Assembly: GCA_049314555.1 (NCBI GenBank)
Contig: JBMOEW010000009.1
Span: forward strand, 1-64,000
Direction of reading: 5' to 3'
DNA length: 64,000 nucleotides
Origin: REEB509 sp049314555
Lineage (GTDB): Bacteria; Pseudomonadota; Alphaproteobacteria; Caulobacterales; Aquidulcibacteraceae
Part shown: piece after piece, positions 26,201 through 34,391 of the stretch
Position numbering within the stretch: position 1 is the stretch's first letter
How the letters are laid out: the number at the start of each line of letters is the position of its first letter
Notes under the pieces: generated by a model
Told to the model about the DNA's origin: nothing
The model's input: only the letters and a program-made list of their open reading frames with translations
Databases searched by the model: none
Program-made: the position numbers and the translations under genes

Positions 26201-26355
26201 GGCTGATGATGTCCACCTTCCTCAGCCTGCTGTTCGTGCCTGCGGTGTTTGTTCTGGTGGACCGGCTAGAGCGGCTGGTGAAGCCCTTCTTTGCTGGCCT
26301 CACCACCCGCAACGACCCCGCAAACCGCACCGAAGCCGATCAACCCGCTGAATAG
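23263..26355 (+). CDS. RND efflux inner-membrane transporter (HAE1/AcrB-type)
   Basis: 1030 residues, the normal length for the family, with twelve TM segments and two large periplasmic loops. The proton-relay residues are present: the TM4 Asp pair in GVLVDDAIVEIENI near residue 400 and the TM10 lysine in GIVTKNSILLVDFA. The N-terminus NPIAPIVFILAFVFAGFTAY and the PINQLPSIEFP segment are typical. It exports drugs, detergents or other amphiphiles using proton-motive force; substrates cannot be predicted. The C-terminus overlaps the convergent YqhA-like gene by 16 bases. Confidence 0.95.
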   Translation: MAMNISAGAIRNPIAPIVFILAFVFAGFTAYFRLPINQLPSIEFPIFTATVAQPGAAPAELETQITQRVEAALTSVEGVRRVSSTITPGVSQTFVELELGADLARAVDDARDALTRIRADLPADINEPIVAREDAVSEPIAYYAVEADGMTPAELSWFVDSTVTRELLNAEGVSQVRRSGGVDREIRVELDPVRLQAHGLTAEQVSRQLARQNADLPGGEAEISGQAQSIRTLGGAGSIEDLAQTRLVSPDGTSVRLADLGTVVDGASDYTNLSRYNGQPAVTFLVQRSRGSSEVDTFDAMAAKIAEIQQAHPEVRMRMIASPIDFIRGMHKSSIAALIEGALLAVLVVFIFLRDWRATVIAAFAIPLSIFPTFAMMEPLGFTLNMITLIALALVAGVLVDDAIVEIENIVRHMRMGKSPYKAALEAADEIGLAVVATSATIIAVFMPVSFMSGVSGQFFKEFGITVAVATFFSLIVARLITPMMAAFFLKRSATDDHEKEGRILTTYRAMIGWAVRRPSLAVMLGGFIFAASILFASTVPFTFIPRMDNGNIQIQAEAPPGATLFEADRVLQNIAAQIAQTPEVEGVFTSLEGSDGAARQGTLYVQLVPREQRDRSSYDVQQELRAHLALTPDYRLTFLNFQGGGRGSDIAVQFVGEDPAAVSAAADRLVGAMRRMDTLADVRSSAASRRPELQVRPRTADAARLGVSASDIATAVRIATSGDVDQALARYTLPDRQAPIRVLLRPDSRANLDVLNALPVRSATGQTVRLDAVADVKFGLGEAAIERRDRQRAVTVSANVVAGVIGDSQLAVFALPEAKDLPAGVSIVASGDTEQAQEMFGGFFNAMLWGIILIYGVLVLLFKDFFHPMTIMTALPLSVGGAFVALMLAGQPLSLFAMIGLVMLMGIVTKNSILLVDFAIEQIRLGVPRDEALMEAGMKRARPIVMTTFAMSAGMIPAAAGWGVDGALRQGMGVAVIGGLMMSTFLSLLFVPAVFVLVDRLERLVKPFFAGLTTRNDPANRTEADQPAE

Positions 26356-26930
26356 CTCTTCACCTCTTTGGTCTTGGACTTGATCCAGTCCATCGCCGCA
26401 AACGCGACGCCTGAGAACACGAACACCACGTGGATAATCACGATCCAATAGATGTCGCGCTCTTCATAGGAGTCGATGTCCATAAAGATCTTCAGCAGAT
26501 GGATGCCCGAGATCGCAACGATCGAGGCGATCAGCTTGATCTTGAGGCCAGAGAAATCGAGCGTCCCCATCCACTCCGGCCGATCCTTGTCGCCGCGCGC
26601 GGCTTCGATCTTCGACACGAAGTTCTCATACCCCGAAAACAGGATGATGAGGACAAGATTGCCTGCGAGCGACAGGTCAATCAGCGTCAGCACCAGCAAG
26701 ATCGCCTCCGCTTCGGTCATGTCCACCACGCCTGGGATAGCGGTGATCAGCTCGCGGAAAAACACGAAAATCAGGATCACGAGGCACCCGATCAACCCCA
26801 GATACACCGGGGCCATCAGCCAGCGCGACGCAAAAATGGCCCGCTCAATCGCCACTTCCAGGAACGGATGATGACCCGTCCCGCTTTCGGGCGGCTCATC
26901 GGGTTGCGGTTTGGTGACGCCTTCGGCCAT
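26340..26930 (-). CDS. YqhA/TIGR00645 family membrane protein
   Basis: 196 residues from ATG 26930. Four hydrophobic segments (about 36-60, 74-98, 130-150 and 165-187) and the conserved FASRWLMAPVYLGL, LTLIDLSLAGNLVLIILFSG and YENFVSK segments place it in the TIGR00645/YqhA family of inner-membrane proteins, whose function is unknown. A longer in-frame extension to 27353 is an artefact of the SDR gene's opposite strand. It is convergent with the RND gene (16-base overlap) and divergent from the SDR gene, leaving 79 bases for two promoters. Confidence 0.88.
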   Translation of the reverse strand: MAEGVTKPQPDEPPESGTGHHPFLEVAIERAIFASRWLMAPVYLGLIGCLVILIFVFFRELITAIPGVVDMTEAEAILLVLTLIDLSLAGNLVLIILFSGYENFVSKIEAARGDKDRPEWMGTLDFSGLKIKLIASIVAISGIHLLKIFMDIDSYEERDIYWIVIIHVVFVFSGVAFAAMDWIKSKTKEVKSYSAG

Positions 26931-27009
26931 CTCATTTCGTCCTTTTCCAGCGGGACAGATGGTGCAAAGTGCGCTTACGTCGAGCGAAATCGACCGCGAG
27001 GGGAATTTC

Positions 27010-27804
27010 ATGGCTGAAACGTTCGCAGGATGGACAGTCGCAGTCACCGGCGCCTCCTCTGGCATGGGCCGCGCCATCGCCGTGCGCCTGGCGCAGGAGG
27101 GGGCGTTTGTCGTGGGCTGTGGCCGCAGCCGCGTCGAACTGGATGAAACCGCCCGCCTGATCAAACAGGCCGGCGGTCGCTTCCGCGGCGTCCAAACCGA
27201 CCTCGCAGACCCTGGCGCGGGTGCAGCCTTCGTGCGCGAAGCCAACGCCGCCCATGGCCGGCTGGATGCAGTGGTGTGCAACGCCGCCGTGATTGACGTA
27301 ACCCCTATCGCCAAGGGCGATCCGGCCTCCTGGCGGCGCATGATCGCCATCAACCTGATCAGCGTGGCCGAAGCCTTTCAGGCCGGCATTGAAGCCATGC
27401 GCGAGGCCAAGCGCCCCGGCTGGCTGATCGCCATTTCGTCCCTGGCCTCGCGCATGGAAGGCATGGGCATGTACGGCGCGAGCAAAGCGGGGCTAAACAG
27501 CCTTTGCCAATCCCTGCGCCTGGAATTGGAAAAAGACCCGATCCGCGTCACCACGATCATACCGGGGGCCTTTGCCACAAACCTTGGCCGCGACATGCCC
27601 GCAGAAACCCGCGATCGCTTTATCCAAGAGATCGTCTCCAAGGGCGCAGCAGCAGCCCCCGATACCGCAGGCCGCTCCGCGATTATGGGCGTTCCGGATG
27701 ATATCGCCCGCGCGGTGTCTTACGTGCTGTCCCAGCCCCCGAGCCTCAACATCCCCGAGCTGGTCATCCGCCCACAGATGGATCTGACCATCCCGCTGGA
27801 ATGA
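27010..27804 (+). CDS. short-chain dehydrogenase/reductase
   Basis: 264 residues from ATG 27010. The nucleotide-binding motif VTGASSGMGRAIAVRL (T-G-x-x-x-G-x-G), the structural N-A-A motif VVCNAAVID, and the catalytic Ser and Y-x-x-x-K in ISSLASR and MYGASKAGLN are all intact, giving a classical SDR. The arginine in GCGRSRVELDE hints at NADP(H). The substrate is unknown. It is the last core gene before the gene-poor segment leading to the rhodopsin gene; its TGA overlaps an ATG that starts only a doubtful frame. Confidence 0.92.
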   Translation: MAETFAGWTVAVTGASSGMGRAIAVRLAQEGAFVVGCGRSRVELDETARLIKQAGGRFRGVQTDLADPGAGAAFVREANAAHGRLDAVVCNAAVIDVTPIAKGDPASWRRMIAINLISVAEAFQAGIEAMREAKRPGWLIAISSLASRMEGMGMYGASKAGLNSLCQSLRLELEKDPIRVTTIIPGAFATNLGRDMPAETRDRFIQEIVSKGAAAAPDTAGRSAIMGVPDDIARAVSYVLSQPPSLNIPELVIRPQMDLTIPLE

Positions 27805-28396
27805 ACATCTTTAGCCGCATCGGCAGCCGGGCCGAAGGGTGGAAAATGCCCCCATCCAGGGAGTTCCGCGGTGGTCGGCGGCGGAACCCGGAACACGACA
27901 TCCAGACGGGCAGGATAGCCGCGGCCGGACCGGTGGGGTATTCGCCACAGACGAAACTGCCGCTGGCGGGCGTGAACGAGATCGCCAAGCTGCCGTTCGC
28001 ACTTCCCGGGTACCCATATGCCGTGACTCGCCTGGGGCTAACGACGACGCCGAGCCTGACCGCCGCTCGCGGAACGCTGCGGCCCGTTTTGCCTTCCGCC
28101 GACGGGCGGGCATCGGCTTGGGATTGTGAAGTCTGACGCCGCGCCATAGCAGACCTAGGCGCGCCAGCCGGCCTCCGCGCGCCCCTGTCAACGGTAATGC
28201 GTCGGATGCGACCATTTTCCGCAGTCCCGCCGACAGCGGATGGTTTTATACCTGTTTGCGAGGACTCTTGGACCTAATCGTCTGAGCTCTTCCGACTGGC
28301 TCTCAGCCGGGACTTATTTCCCGCGTTCAAGCACTGCGGACGACACCTCCCGTGAGAAAAACTTTGCCATTTTGAGCAAAGCGAAACTGTGTGAAT
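27805..28396. other. gene-poor segment upstream of the rhodopsin gene
   Basis: About 590 bases without a gene I can support. Open frames exist on both strands (for example plus 27801-28136 and minus to 28147), but their products are Arg/Pro/Ser-rich, carry no motif I recognise, and lack good ribosome sites. GC falls towards the rhodopsin start. The segment may be decayed insertion material like the IS66 scar on the other side of the rhodopsin gene; the sequence does not prove that. Confidence 0.5.
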
Positions 28397-28408
28397 TAGG
28401 AGGAAAGC

Positions 28409-29215
28409 ATGCTTTCAATTACGATTGGGCAGTATGAAATCGTATACAATGCACTGTCGCTGACCGTTGCGGCGATGTCGGCAGCCACCTTGTTCTTCTG
28501 GCTGTCGCGGGACTCTGTGGCACCACGGTACCGTATGGCTCTGGTGATCAGCGGCGTTGTGACGTTCATAGCTGCATATCATTACTGGCGGATTTTTGGC
28601 AGTTGGACGGGCGCATTCGTCGTGGACGCCCAAGCCGGAACGATCGCGCTCTCAAATGAGAAGTTCAATGATGCCTACCGCTACGTTGATTGGATCCTGA
28701 CAGTACCGCTTTTGCTGGTCGAACTGATTATCGTCATGGGCCTCTCGCGGGCGGCGACCATATCGAAAAGCGTCCGCCTCGGCCTCCTTGCTCTCGCGAT
28801 GGTCGTTCTCGGCTACCCGGGTGAGGTTGCGGGCGATATCCAATCCCGGCTGTTGTGGGGTGGGTTGTCGATGATCCCGTTCTTGTTCATCGTGTTTGAA
28901 CTCGCCGTCGGGCTTCGCAGTTCGATTGCTTCCCAACCCGAATCCGCACGCGGGCTCGTCAAAGGGGCGATTGTGATCACCATCGGTACTTGGGCGTTTT
29001 ACCCGGTGGTGTTTTTTGCGCCGCTGTTGCTTGGTGCAGAAAACTCAAGCTTGGCGACCATGTCGGGCCAGGCAGCCACAATCGTGCAGGTGGGTTACAC
29101 AATTGCCGACATTCTCGCGAAAGCAGGATTTGGTATTTTGATTTATCTGATCGCCTCGGCGAAAAGCGAAGAGTGGGCGAGCAAACAAGACGAGTTGCGG
29201 ACCCAGCCTAACTGA
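28409..29215 (+). CDS. light-driven proton-pump rhodopsin (xanthorhodopsin/proteorhodopsin type)
   Basis: 268 residues, seven TM helices, start preceded by TAGGAGGAAAGC. Helix C reads RYVDWILTVPLLLVEL, so the proton acceptor Asp94, Thr98 and donor Glu105 form the DTE pattern of outward proton pumps. Helix B has His58 (AAYHYW), the histidine that pairs with the acceptor Asp in proteorhodopsins. Helix G has Asp234 and the retinal Schiff-base Lys238 (ADILAKAGFG). Leu102 is at the proteorhodopsin tuning site, which predicts green absorption. Helix E reads WGGLSMIPF; Gly151/152 may be the small residue that lets a carotenoid antenna dock in xanthorhodopsins, pending alignment. No retinal-forming dioxygenase gene is in the window. 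Base composition looks lower in GC than its neighbours. Confidence 0.95.
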   Translation: MLSITIGQYEIVYNALSLTVAAMSAATLFFWLSRDSVAPRYRMALVISGVVTFIAAYHYWRIFGSWTGAFVVDAQAGTIALSNEKFNDAYRYVDWILTVPLLLVELIIVMGLSRAATISKSVRLGLLALAMVVLGYPGEVAGDIQSRLLWGGLSMIPFLFIVFELAVGLRSSIASQPESARGLVKGAIVITIGTWAFYPVVFFAPLLLGAENSSLATMSGQAATIVQVGYTIADILAKAGFGILIYLIASAKSEEWASKQDELRTQPN

Positions 29216-29233
29216 CGAACCGGCCTATTTCAG

Positions 29234-29274
29234 CCATCACAAGGAGCGACCGCACTTGGCGCTCCTTGTGATGG
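29234..29274 (+). terminator. 15-bp perfect stem-loop after the rhodopsin gene
   Basis: CCATCACAAGGAGCG (29234-29248) pairs perfectly with CGCTCCTTGTGATGG (29260-29274) around an 11-base loop, 18 bases after the rhodopsin stop. No T run follows, so it is either a weak terminator or a 3'-end stabilising structure. Confidence 0.6.
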
Positions 29275-29399
29275 AAAGGCCGCTGCCCGTCCAGATTGAG
29301 GCGCCCTTTCTCGGACCAAGGCAACTGTCCCTATCACGTCAATTTACGAGATATTGGTATCGGTTATGGTGTGGGGCGACGTAAACCTCGTAAACCGCC

Positions 29400-29690
29400 T
29401 AAGCATCCGGTCAGATACGCGCAATGAGGCCGTTTTTTCAAATCTCGGCGCTTGCCAATTCCAGGCCAAGGGGGTGGCCTATCAAGACACCGGCGTCTCG
29501 GCGATGCGGGCCAGGACATAGGCAAGTCAAGCTTGTGGGTCGACGTCATTGAGTCGCGTGGTCTGCAGGAGCAAGTAGATGGCCGCTGCCCACGCGCCGC
29601 TGCATTCTGAGCCAGCGAAGGCCCAGTGCGCCGCCGTCCTCCCCATTCTGGCTCGACGCCCCTTGCCCGTGTTCTCAGCGCACATTCAGA
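29400..29690 (-). pseudogene. decayed C-terminus of an IS66-family transposase
   Basis: Reading the minus strand in one frame through several stops gives WAFAGS, then AIYLLLQTTRLNDVDPQA, a stop where IS66 transposases have Trp (TGG to TGA), then LAYVLARIAETPVS, two stops, and PLAWNWQAP. This follows the conserved IS66 TnpC C-terminus (F-A-G-S-D, LNDVDPQAWLADVLARIADxP, LLPWNW). Bounds are approximate. No inverted repeats or TnpA/TnpB partners are seen. The rest of 29275-29905 holds nothing else that I can support, and a 175-codon minus frame over the same DNA is a shadow of this relic. Confidence 0.7.
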
Positions 29691-29905
29691 ACCCGGCGGC
29701 GGAAATCGTCCACAGGCCTCAACCCGCCTTAGATTCTGCGGCGATGTGGCATGCAGAGGCATTGAGGAGAGCTGACACTTGAATGGAGGGGGTAAGGCCG
29801 CCGACCAAACCGGAGAAAAGTGCCCCATACCGCGAATTCGACGGCGATGGCCGGCTGAAACCGAGAGCAGACATCCTGGGCTTTCCGTCACCGCCCACCA
29901 CCCCC

Positions 29906-31816
29906 CTACCGCACACTGCCCGTCGCGCGCTCCGCCACAGCCACCGCCCGCGCCAATCCCTCGATTTCCGCCCGCGACCGTCCGCGCAAATCGCTCTCAA
30001 ACGCCAGTGCCCCAAACGGACCACGCATCGTAAAAGGCGTCGTCACAATCTGCGCGCGCGGTGTAAAGCGCAGATCAAGCCGCCGCTGCGCCAGGTCGAT
30101 CACCCCGCTGCCACCCATCCGGATCCGGTCCAAAAACATCTGGAAGTCGGTAAAGCCCATCCGCCCGTTCGCCATCGACACACTCATCGAAAGCCCGCTG
30201 AAGCTGGTGCGTGCCGTGGGCTGGGCAAGCTCGTTGCGCATCGCCCGACCGATGGTTTCAGAAAGCCCCCCGATATCAACCCCGGTGATCGCGCCCTGGT
30301 TAAGCGCAAGGCCCGCCCGCCCCCGCAGCGAGCGCACCAACGCGTCCTGGTTTGCCCCGCTCGCCTCTAGCGCAAGCCGGATTTGCCCGCTGCCTTCAAG
30401 CGCGCCAAACCCAAACGTATCCCGCAAGAACCGCTGCACCCCCACCCCATCAAGCGCAAGATCGCTTGAAAAACCTGGCACGCTAGAGCGCCCATCAATC
30501 ACGATCGTGCCAGACCCGCTGCCACCATAAAGCCCAATGTCTTGAATGGAAGCGCCCAGCAAACCGTTGTCCAGCCGCAGCGTCAAGGCCGAGCGATCGA
30601 CCGTCGTGGCAAACGCCGTGATCGGACCGGTTTGCAGATCAAGCGCAAGGTCAAGGCTGCGCAAAATCTCCAGCCGGATCGGCGCCTGCCCCCAGGACGC
30701 AGCTGAAACGTCCATCGCCGCAGGTTCGGCTACCACGGCGTCCGAGCCAACACTGGCACCTTCAGCCAGCACCGGCTGGTCGCGCAGATAGGCGTTCAAG
30801 TCTAACCGATCTACCGCGAGCGCCCCACTCAGGCGTGGCCGCTCGCGGTTCAGTTCCAGCGCAAAATCCCCCCGCGCGTCCACCCCGTCGATGCCAATCG
30901 CTGCGTCTTCGAAATTGTAGCGCTGCGGCCCCACCGTCAAAAGCCCCGCCACATCAAACTGCTGCAACAGCCGGCCCTCGGGAAACCCAAACCCCGCCCA
31001 CCGCACCAGACCGCGCAGGTTTGGACCCGCGGCGTTGATCCGCCCACTGATAGACCCGCTCGCCGCTGTAACCTCCCCGTCGAACGAAAGCGTCAACAGC
31101 TGACTTTCTGCATTGAACACAAACGGGGTCGTGCGCCCAGACTGCATCGCGCGGGGCTGGGCAATGGAGCCCTTCAGTGTCACCGGTTGGTCGCGAAAAA
31201 CGAACGACGCATCCACCGCCATCGGCGCATCAAGGCTGGTGACCCGCGACTTGAAATCCAACGCCTGCAGCCCGTAGGTCTGGTTCGTGCGCCGATCCAG
31301 ATAGCTCACCACGCCGCCCACGATTTGCAGGCTGTCGATCGCAACGTCTGTCGGTGCCGGCGCAGGTGCGCTCGGTGCCCGCGGCGCAGGGCTAACCGGT
31401 GCCACCGGCCCCAACAGCCAGTTCCCCCGCCCCGTAGCGTCCACCTCCAAGTTGACTGTCGGCTCTTCCAGATAAATGCGGCGGATCTCCAGGCCGTCGC
31501 GCAGCAACGCGCCTGGATCAAACCCGATATCGACCTCCCCCGCGCGCACGAACGCGTCGGCCGCACCGCCCGCCACATTGGCAAGCCGGATGTCTTCAGC
31601 GCTCACCCCCGCCACCGGCCACAGCGCCACATGCAACCGACCGTCCACACTAAACGCGCGCCCGGTTTGCTGCTCCACCGCCGCAATCAGCTGCGCGCGA
31701 AAAGCCGGCTGGCCCACATACCAGAATGCCCACCCAAGCCCGAGCGCCACCAGCAACGCCAAAAACCCAAGCCCCAGCAGCACAAACCGCATCCACCCTA
31801 GTTTCAGCTGCATCAT
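29906..31816 (-). CDS. AsmA family protein
   Basis: 636 residues with an N-terminal TM helix (about 9-32) followed by the AsmA N-terminal domain (FRAQLIAAVEQQTGRAFSVD, VAGVSAEDIRLANVAGG, EVDIGFDPGALLRDGLEIRR) and the AsmA C-terminal region (SGQIRLALEASGANQDALVR, LRGRAGLALNQGAITGVDIG, LQFTPRAQIV-like end). AsmA-type proteins are long beta-rich bridge-like proteins facing the periplasm that affect outer-membrane lipid or protein homeostasis. It is divergent from the hydrolase gene at 31964 and stands alone. Confidence 0.88.
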   Translation of the reverse strand: MMQLKLGWMRFVLLGLGFLALLVALGLGWAFWYVGQPAFRAQLIAAVEQQTGRAFSVDGRLHVALWPVAGVSAEDIRLANVAGGAADAFVRAGEVDIGFDPGALLRDGLEIRRIYLEEPTVNLEVDATGRGNWLLGPVAPVSPAPRAPSAPAPAPTDVAIDSLQIVGGVVSYLDRRTNQTYGLQALDFKSRVTSLDAPMAVDASFVFRDQPVTLKGSIAQPRAMQSGRTTPFVFNAESQLLTLSFDGEVTAASGSISGRINAAGPNLRGLVRWAGFGFPEGRLLQQFDVAGLLTVGPQRYNFEDAAIGIDGVDARGDFALELNRERPRLSGALAVDRLDLNAYLRDQPVLAEGASVGSDAVVAEPAAMDVSAASWGQAPIRLEILRSLDLALDLQTGPITAFATTVDRSALTLRLDNGLLGASIQDIGLYGGSGSGTIVIDGRSSVPGFSSDLALDGVGVQRFLRDTFGFGALEGSGQIRLALEASGANQDALVRSLRGRAGLALNQGAITGVDIGGLSETIGRAMRNELAQPTARTSFSGLSMSVSMANGRMGFTDFQMFLDRIRMGGSGVIDLAQRRLDLRFTPRAQIVTTPFTMRGPFGALAFESDLRGRSRAEIEGLARAVAVAERATGSVR

Positions 31817-31963
31817 GGCCTCCCGGTTCCGGCACCCTCAGCCTAACACACCCATTTGCCCTGGCGAGACCCACAAGCGCCCGCACGGTTCAATCGACGC
31901 AAGCAATTGACGCGCCTTGCCTCTTCGCGTTGGGTGGCCCTAAGCAAAACCCGGAACCAGCCC

Positions 31964-33376
31964 ATGGCCGACGACGCCGCACCCCCGCCCCAACCCAAAA
32001 AGCAAGCCGTTTTACTGATCCACGGCATCGGCGAGCAACGCCCCATGAGCACGCTCTGGCGGCTGGTGGATTTGGTTTGGACCAACGCCCCAAAACCCGC
32101 CCATGCCCCCGAACGGCGGGTATTTTCAGAGCCTGATGAGATGTCTGGCGTGTTTGAGCTGCGCCGGATTTCCACCAATCTGAATGCCGACGGCAAGCGC
32201 ACGGACTTCTTTGAGTACTACTGGGCGCATCTGATGTCGGATAACGAGATCGGCGAGGTGATCGCCTGGCTCGCCGATCTGGCCATGCGCCCCAAAGAGC
32301 GCGTGCCCGAAACCCTGCGCAAGGCGTGGGCGATGTTGCGGATCACGCTGGCGGTGGTGGCGGGCCTGTTGGCGCTGGTCACGCTGTCGGTGTTTGCCAG
32401 CGGTATTGCAGGCCTCCAGCACACCAATTGGGTGGTGATCCTGGTTTTGGTGACCATGCTGCTGGTGGCCGCCTGGATGGACCGCACGTTTGTCAGCCCG
32501 GTGTTGGGCGATGCCGCCCGCTATCTGCGCCCCAACCCCAAAAACACCGAGTGCCGCCAGGAAATCCGTGCCCGCGGCCTGAAGCTGCTGGAGGCGATCC
32601 ACGACAGCGGCAAGTATGATCGGATCGTGCTCGTGGGCCACAGCCTGGGCGGGGTGATCGCCTATGAAATGGCGGTTCACTTTTGGGGGCGTCGCAACCG
32701 AACCATGAACACGACAGGCCCGGTGCAAGTGGCCCTGGCCAAGGCAGAAGAGGCCGCCCGCGCCCTACAGGATGCCCAAGACGACACCACCGCCCGCGAT
32801 CGCTTTCGGCTGGCGCAAAACGAGATGTTTGAAGCGCTTCGCACCACCACCGATGCCGATGGTAAGCCGCTCTGGCTGGTCAGCGACCTTGTGACCATGG
32901 GCTCGCCCCTCACCCACGCACCGACCCTTCTGGCCGATGATCCAGATGACTTCACCTTGATGCTGGCGCGCCATGAGCTGTCGGCCTGCCCGCCCCAGTT
33001 CGAGACATTCCAAGGCAAAGTGCGCCGCTTCAGCTATTGCCGCCGCCCCGACAAGGCAGACGACCCAACAGCCACCCCCCGCGCGCCCCACAACGCGGCC
33101 GTGTTTGCCGCCGTTCGCTGGACCAATCTGTATTTCCCGATGCAAGGGATTTTGCGCGGCGACTTGATCGGCGGTCCGGTTGGTAAAGCCTTTGGGCCTG
33201 GCACAAAGGACGTCGCCGTGCGCGCGCCCCGCCCCGGCGGGTGGTTGCCGCACATGGACTATTTCAACGGCGAGACCGGCCCCCTTTGGGGCGAACCCGG
33301 CTGGCAAGATCACCGGCAAGCCCTGCGCGAAGCGATGGCCCTGGAAGCGGCCACCGCGCCTGTGGCCCCCCCTTGA
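31964..33376 (+). CDS. membrane-anchored alpha/beta-hydrolase (lipase-like)
   Basis: 470 residues from ATG 31964. The N-terminal strand and oxyanion region AVLLIHGIGEQRPMSTLWRL and the nucleophile elbow IVLVGHSLGGVIAYEMAVHF (near residue 225) mark an alpha/beta-hydrolase. Between them lie two TM helices (about 127-150 and 156-172), an insertion seen in a group of bacterial membrane-linked lipase-like proteins. A His near the C-terminus (GGWLPHMDYFNG) could complete the triad. The substrate is not known. It precedes the ABC exporter genes by 70 bases and may be separately transcribed. Confidence 0.75.
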   Translation: MADDAAPPPQPKKQAVLLIHGIGEQRPMSTLWRLVDLVWTNAPKPAHAPERRVFSEPDEMSGVFELRRISTNLNADGKRTDFFEYYWAHLMSDNEIGEVIAWLADLAMRPKERVPETLRKAWAMLRITLAVVAGLLALVTLSVFASGIAGLQHTNWVVILVLVTMLLVAAWMDRTFVSPVLGDAARYLRPNPKNTECRQEIRARGLKLLEAIHDSGKYDRIVLVGHSLGGVIAYEMAVHFWGRRNRTMNTTGPVQVALAKAEEAARALQDAQDDTTARDRFRLAQNEMFEALRTTTDADGKPLWLVSDLVTMGSPLTHAPTLLADDPDDFTLMLARHELSACPPQFETFQGKVRRFSYCRRPDKADDPTATPRAPHNAAVFAAVRWTNLYFPMQGILRGDLIGGPVGKAFGPGTKDVAVRAPRPGGWLPHMDYFNGETGPLWGEPGWQDHRQALREAMALEAATAPVAPP

Positions 33377-33446
33377 TCGGTTAACGCCCCGCTCAGCTGG
33401 TAACCACCCTTCCGCGAGCGGCACACCCCCTGCTAGGACTGAGTCC

Positions 33447-34391
33447 ATGGACGCGCTGATCGAGGCAAATGGTCTAACCAAACACTATGGGGCCCGCCGC
33501 GCGGTTGAGGGGTTAACCTTCATCGCGCCGCGCGGGGCCATCTATGGCATTTTGGGCCCCAATGGCGCGGGCAAAAGCTCCACCATGCGCATGATCGTGG
33601 GCGCAATGGCCCCAACCCAAGGCCGCATCACCTTCGACGGCGGCCCGATCACCCGCGACGTGCAACGCCGCATCGGCTTTTTGCCGGAAGAGCGCGGCCT
33701 TTACCGTGCCATGACCCCGATGGGCATCATCACCTATTTCGCCCGCCTGAAGGGTATGCCGGCCTCCGCCGCCCGCAAACGCGCCAAAGCACTGCTAGAG
33801 GAACACGGCCTCGGCGACCGCCTGCACAAAAAAATTCGCACCCTTTCCAAAGGGCTCGCCCAAAAAGTCCAGCTGCTGGCTTCAGTGGCCCACGCCCCGG
33901 ACCTGATGGTGTTAGACGAGCCGTTTTCCGGCCTGGATCCGGTCAACCAGCAATCCCTGGAACACATGATCCGCAATCACGCCGCCGCGGGCAAAACCGT
34001 GATCTTTTCCACCCATGTCATGCAGCACGCCGAACGCATGTGCGACCGCATTCTGTTGATCGCCGGCGGCAAGGCAGCCTTCGAGGGGCCGGTGAAGGAC
34101 GCGCTTGCTCTTGTATCGCGCAGCGCCATCGTTGAAACCGATCCCGGCTATGATCTTGCCGCCGCCGTTGCTGCTGCCAACTTTCGGGCCGAAAGGGATG
34201 GCATGGCCGTCAACGGCGTGCAGCGCTGGCGCGTACCCTTGGCTGACGAGAACGCCGGTCGCCGTCTTTTGAGCGCCGCTGTGCAGGCGGGGGCTCCTCT
34301 GATTGCCTTTGAACCCAACCGCGCAAGCCTGCACGATGCCTTCGTGGCCCTGGTTGGTGGGGTCTCTGGCCCGGAGGTGGGCGATGCGTGA
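33447..34391 (+). CDS. ABC transporter ATP-binding protein, NatA-like
   Basis: 314 residues from ATG 33447. Walker A is GPNGAGKSS, the Q-loop region is followed by the signature LSKGLAQKVQLLASVAHAPD (K-G-L-A-Q instead of S-G-G-Q, common in NatA-like proteins), Walker B is LMVLDEPFSGLDP, and the H-loop is FSTHVM. A C-terminal DUF4162-like extension follows. With the downstream ABC-2 permease it resembles sodium or drug exporters of the NatAB type; the cargo is unknown. Its stop lies inside the start of the permease gene (8-base overlap). Confidence 0.9.
   Translation: MDALIEANGLTKHYGARRAVEGLTFIAPRGAIYGILGPNGAGKSSTMRMIVGAMAPTQGRITFDGGPITRDVQRRIGFLPEERGLYRAMTPMGIITYFARLKGMPASAARKRAKALLEEHGLGDRLHKKIRTLSKGLAQKVQLLASVAHAPDLMVLDEPFSGLDPVNQQSLEHMIRNHAAAGKTVIFSTHVMQHAERMCDRILLIAGGKAAFEGPVKDALALVSRSAIVETDPGYDLAAAVAAANFRAERDGMAVNGVQRWRVPLADENAGRRLLSAAVQAGAPLIAFEPNRASLHDAFVALVGGVSGPEVGDA

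Noticed and set aside
27801..28136. 111-codon frame overlapping the SDR stop by ATGA
   Set aside because: The overlap looks attractive, but the product is low-complexity with no motif and no homology that I recognise.
29364..29891. 175-codon minus-strand frame taken as a gene
   Set aside because: The neighbouring frame shows an IS66 transposase C-terminus with stops, so this frame is a shadow of a relic.
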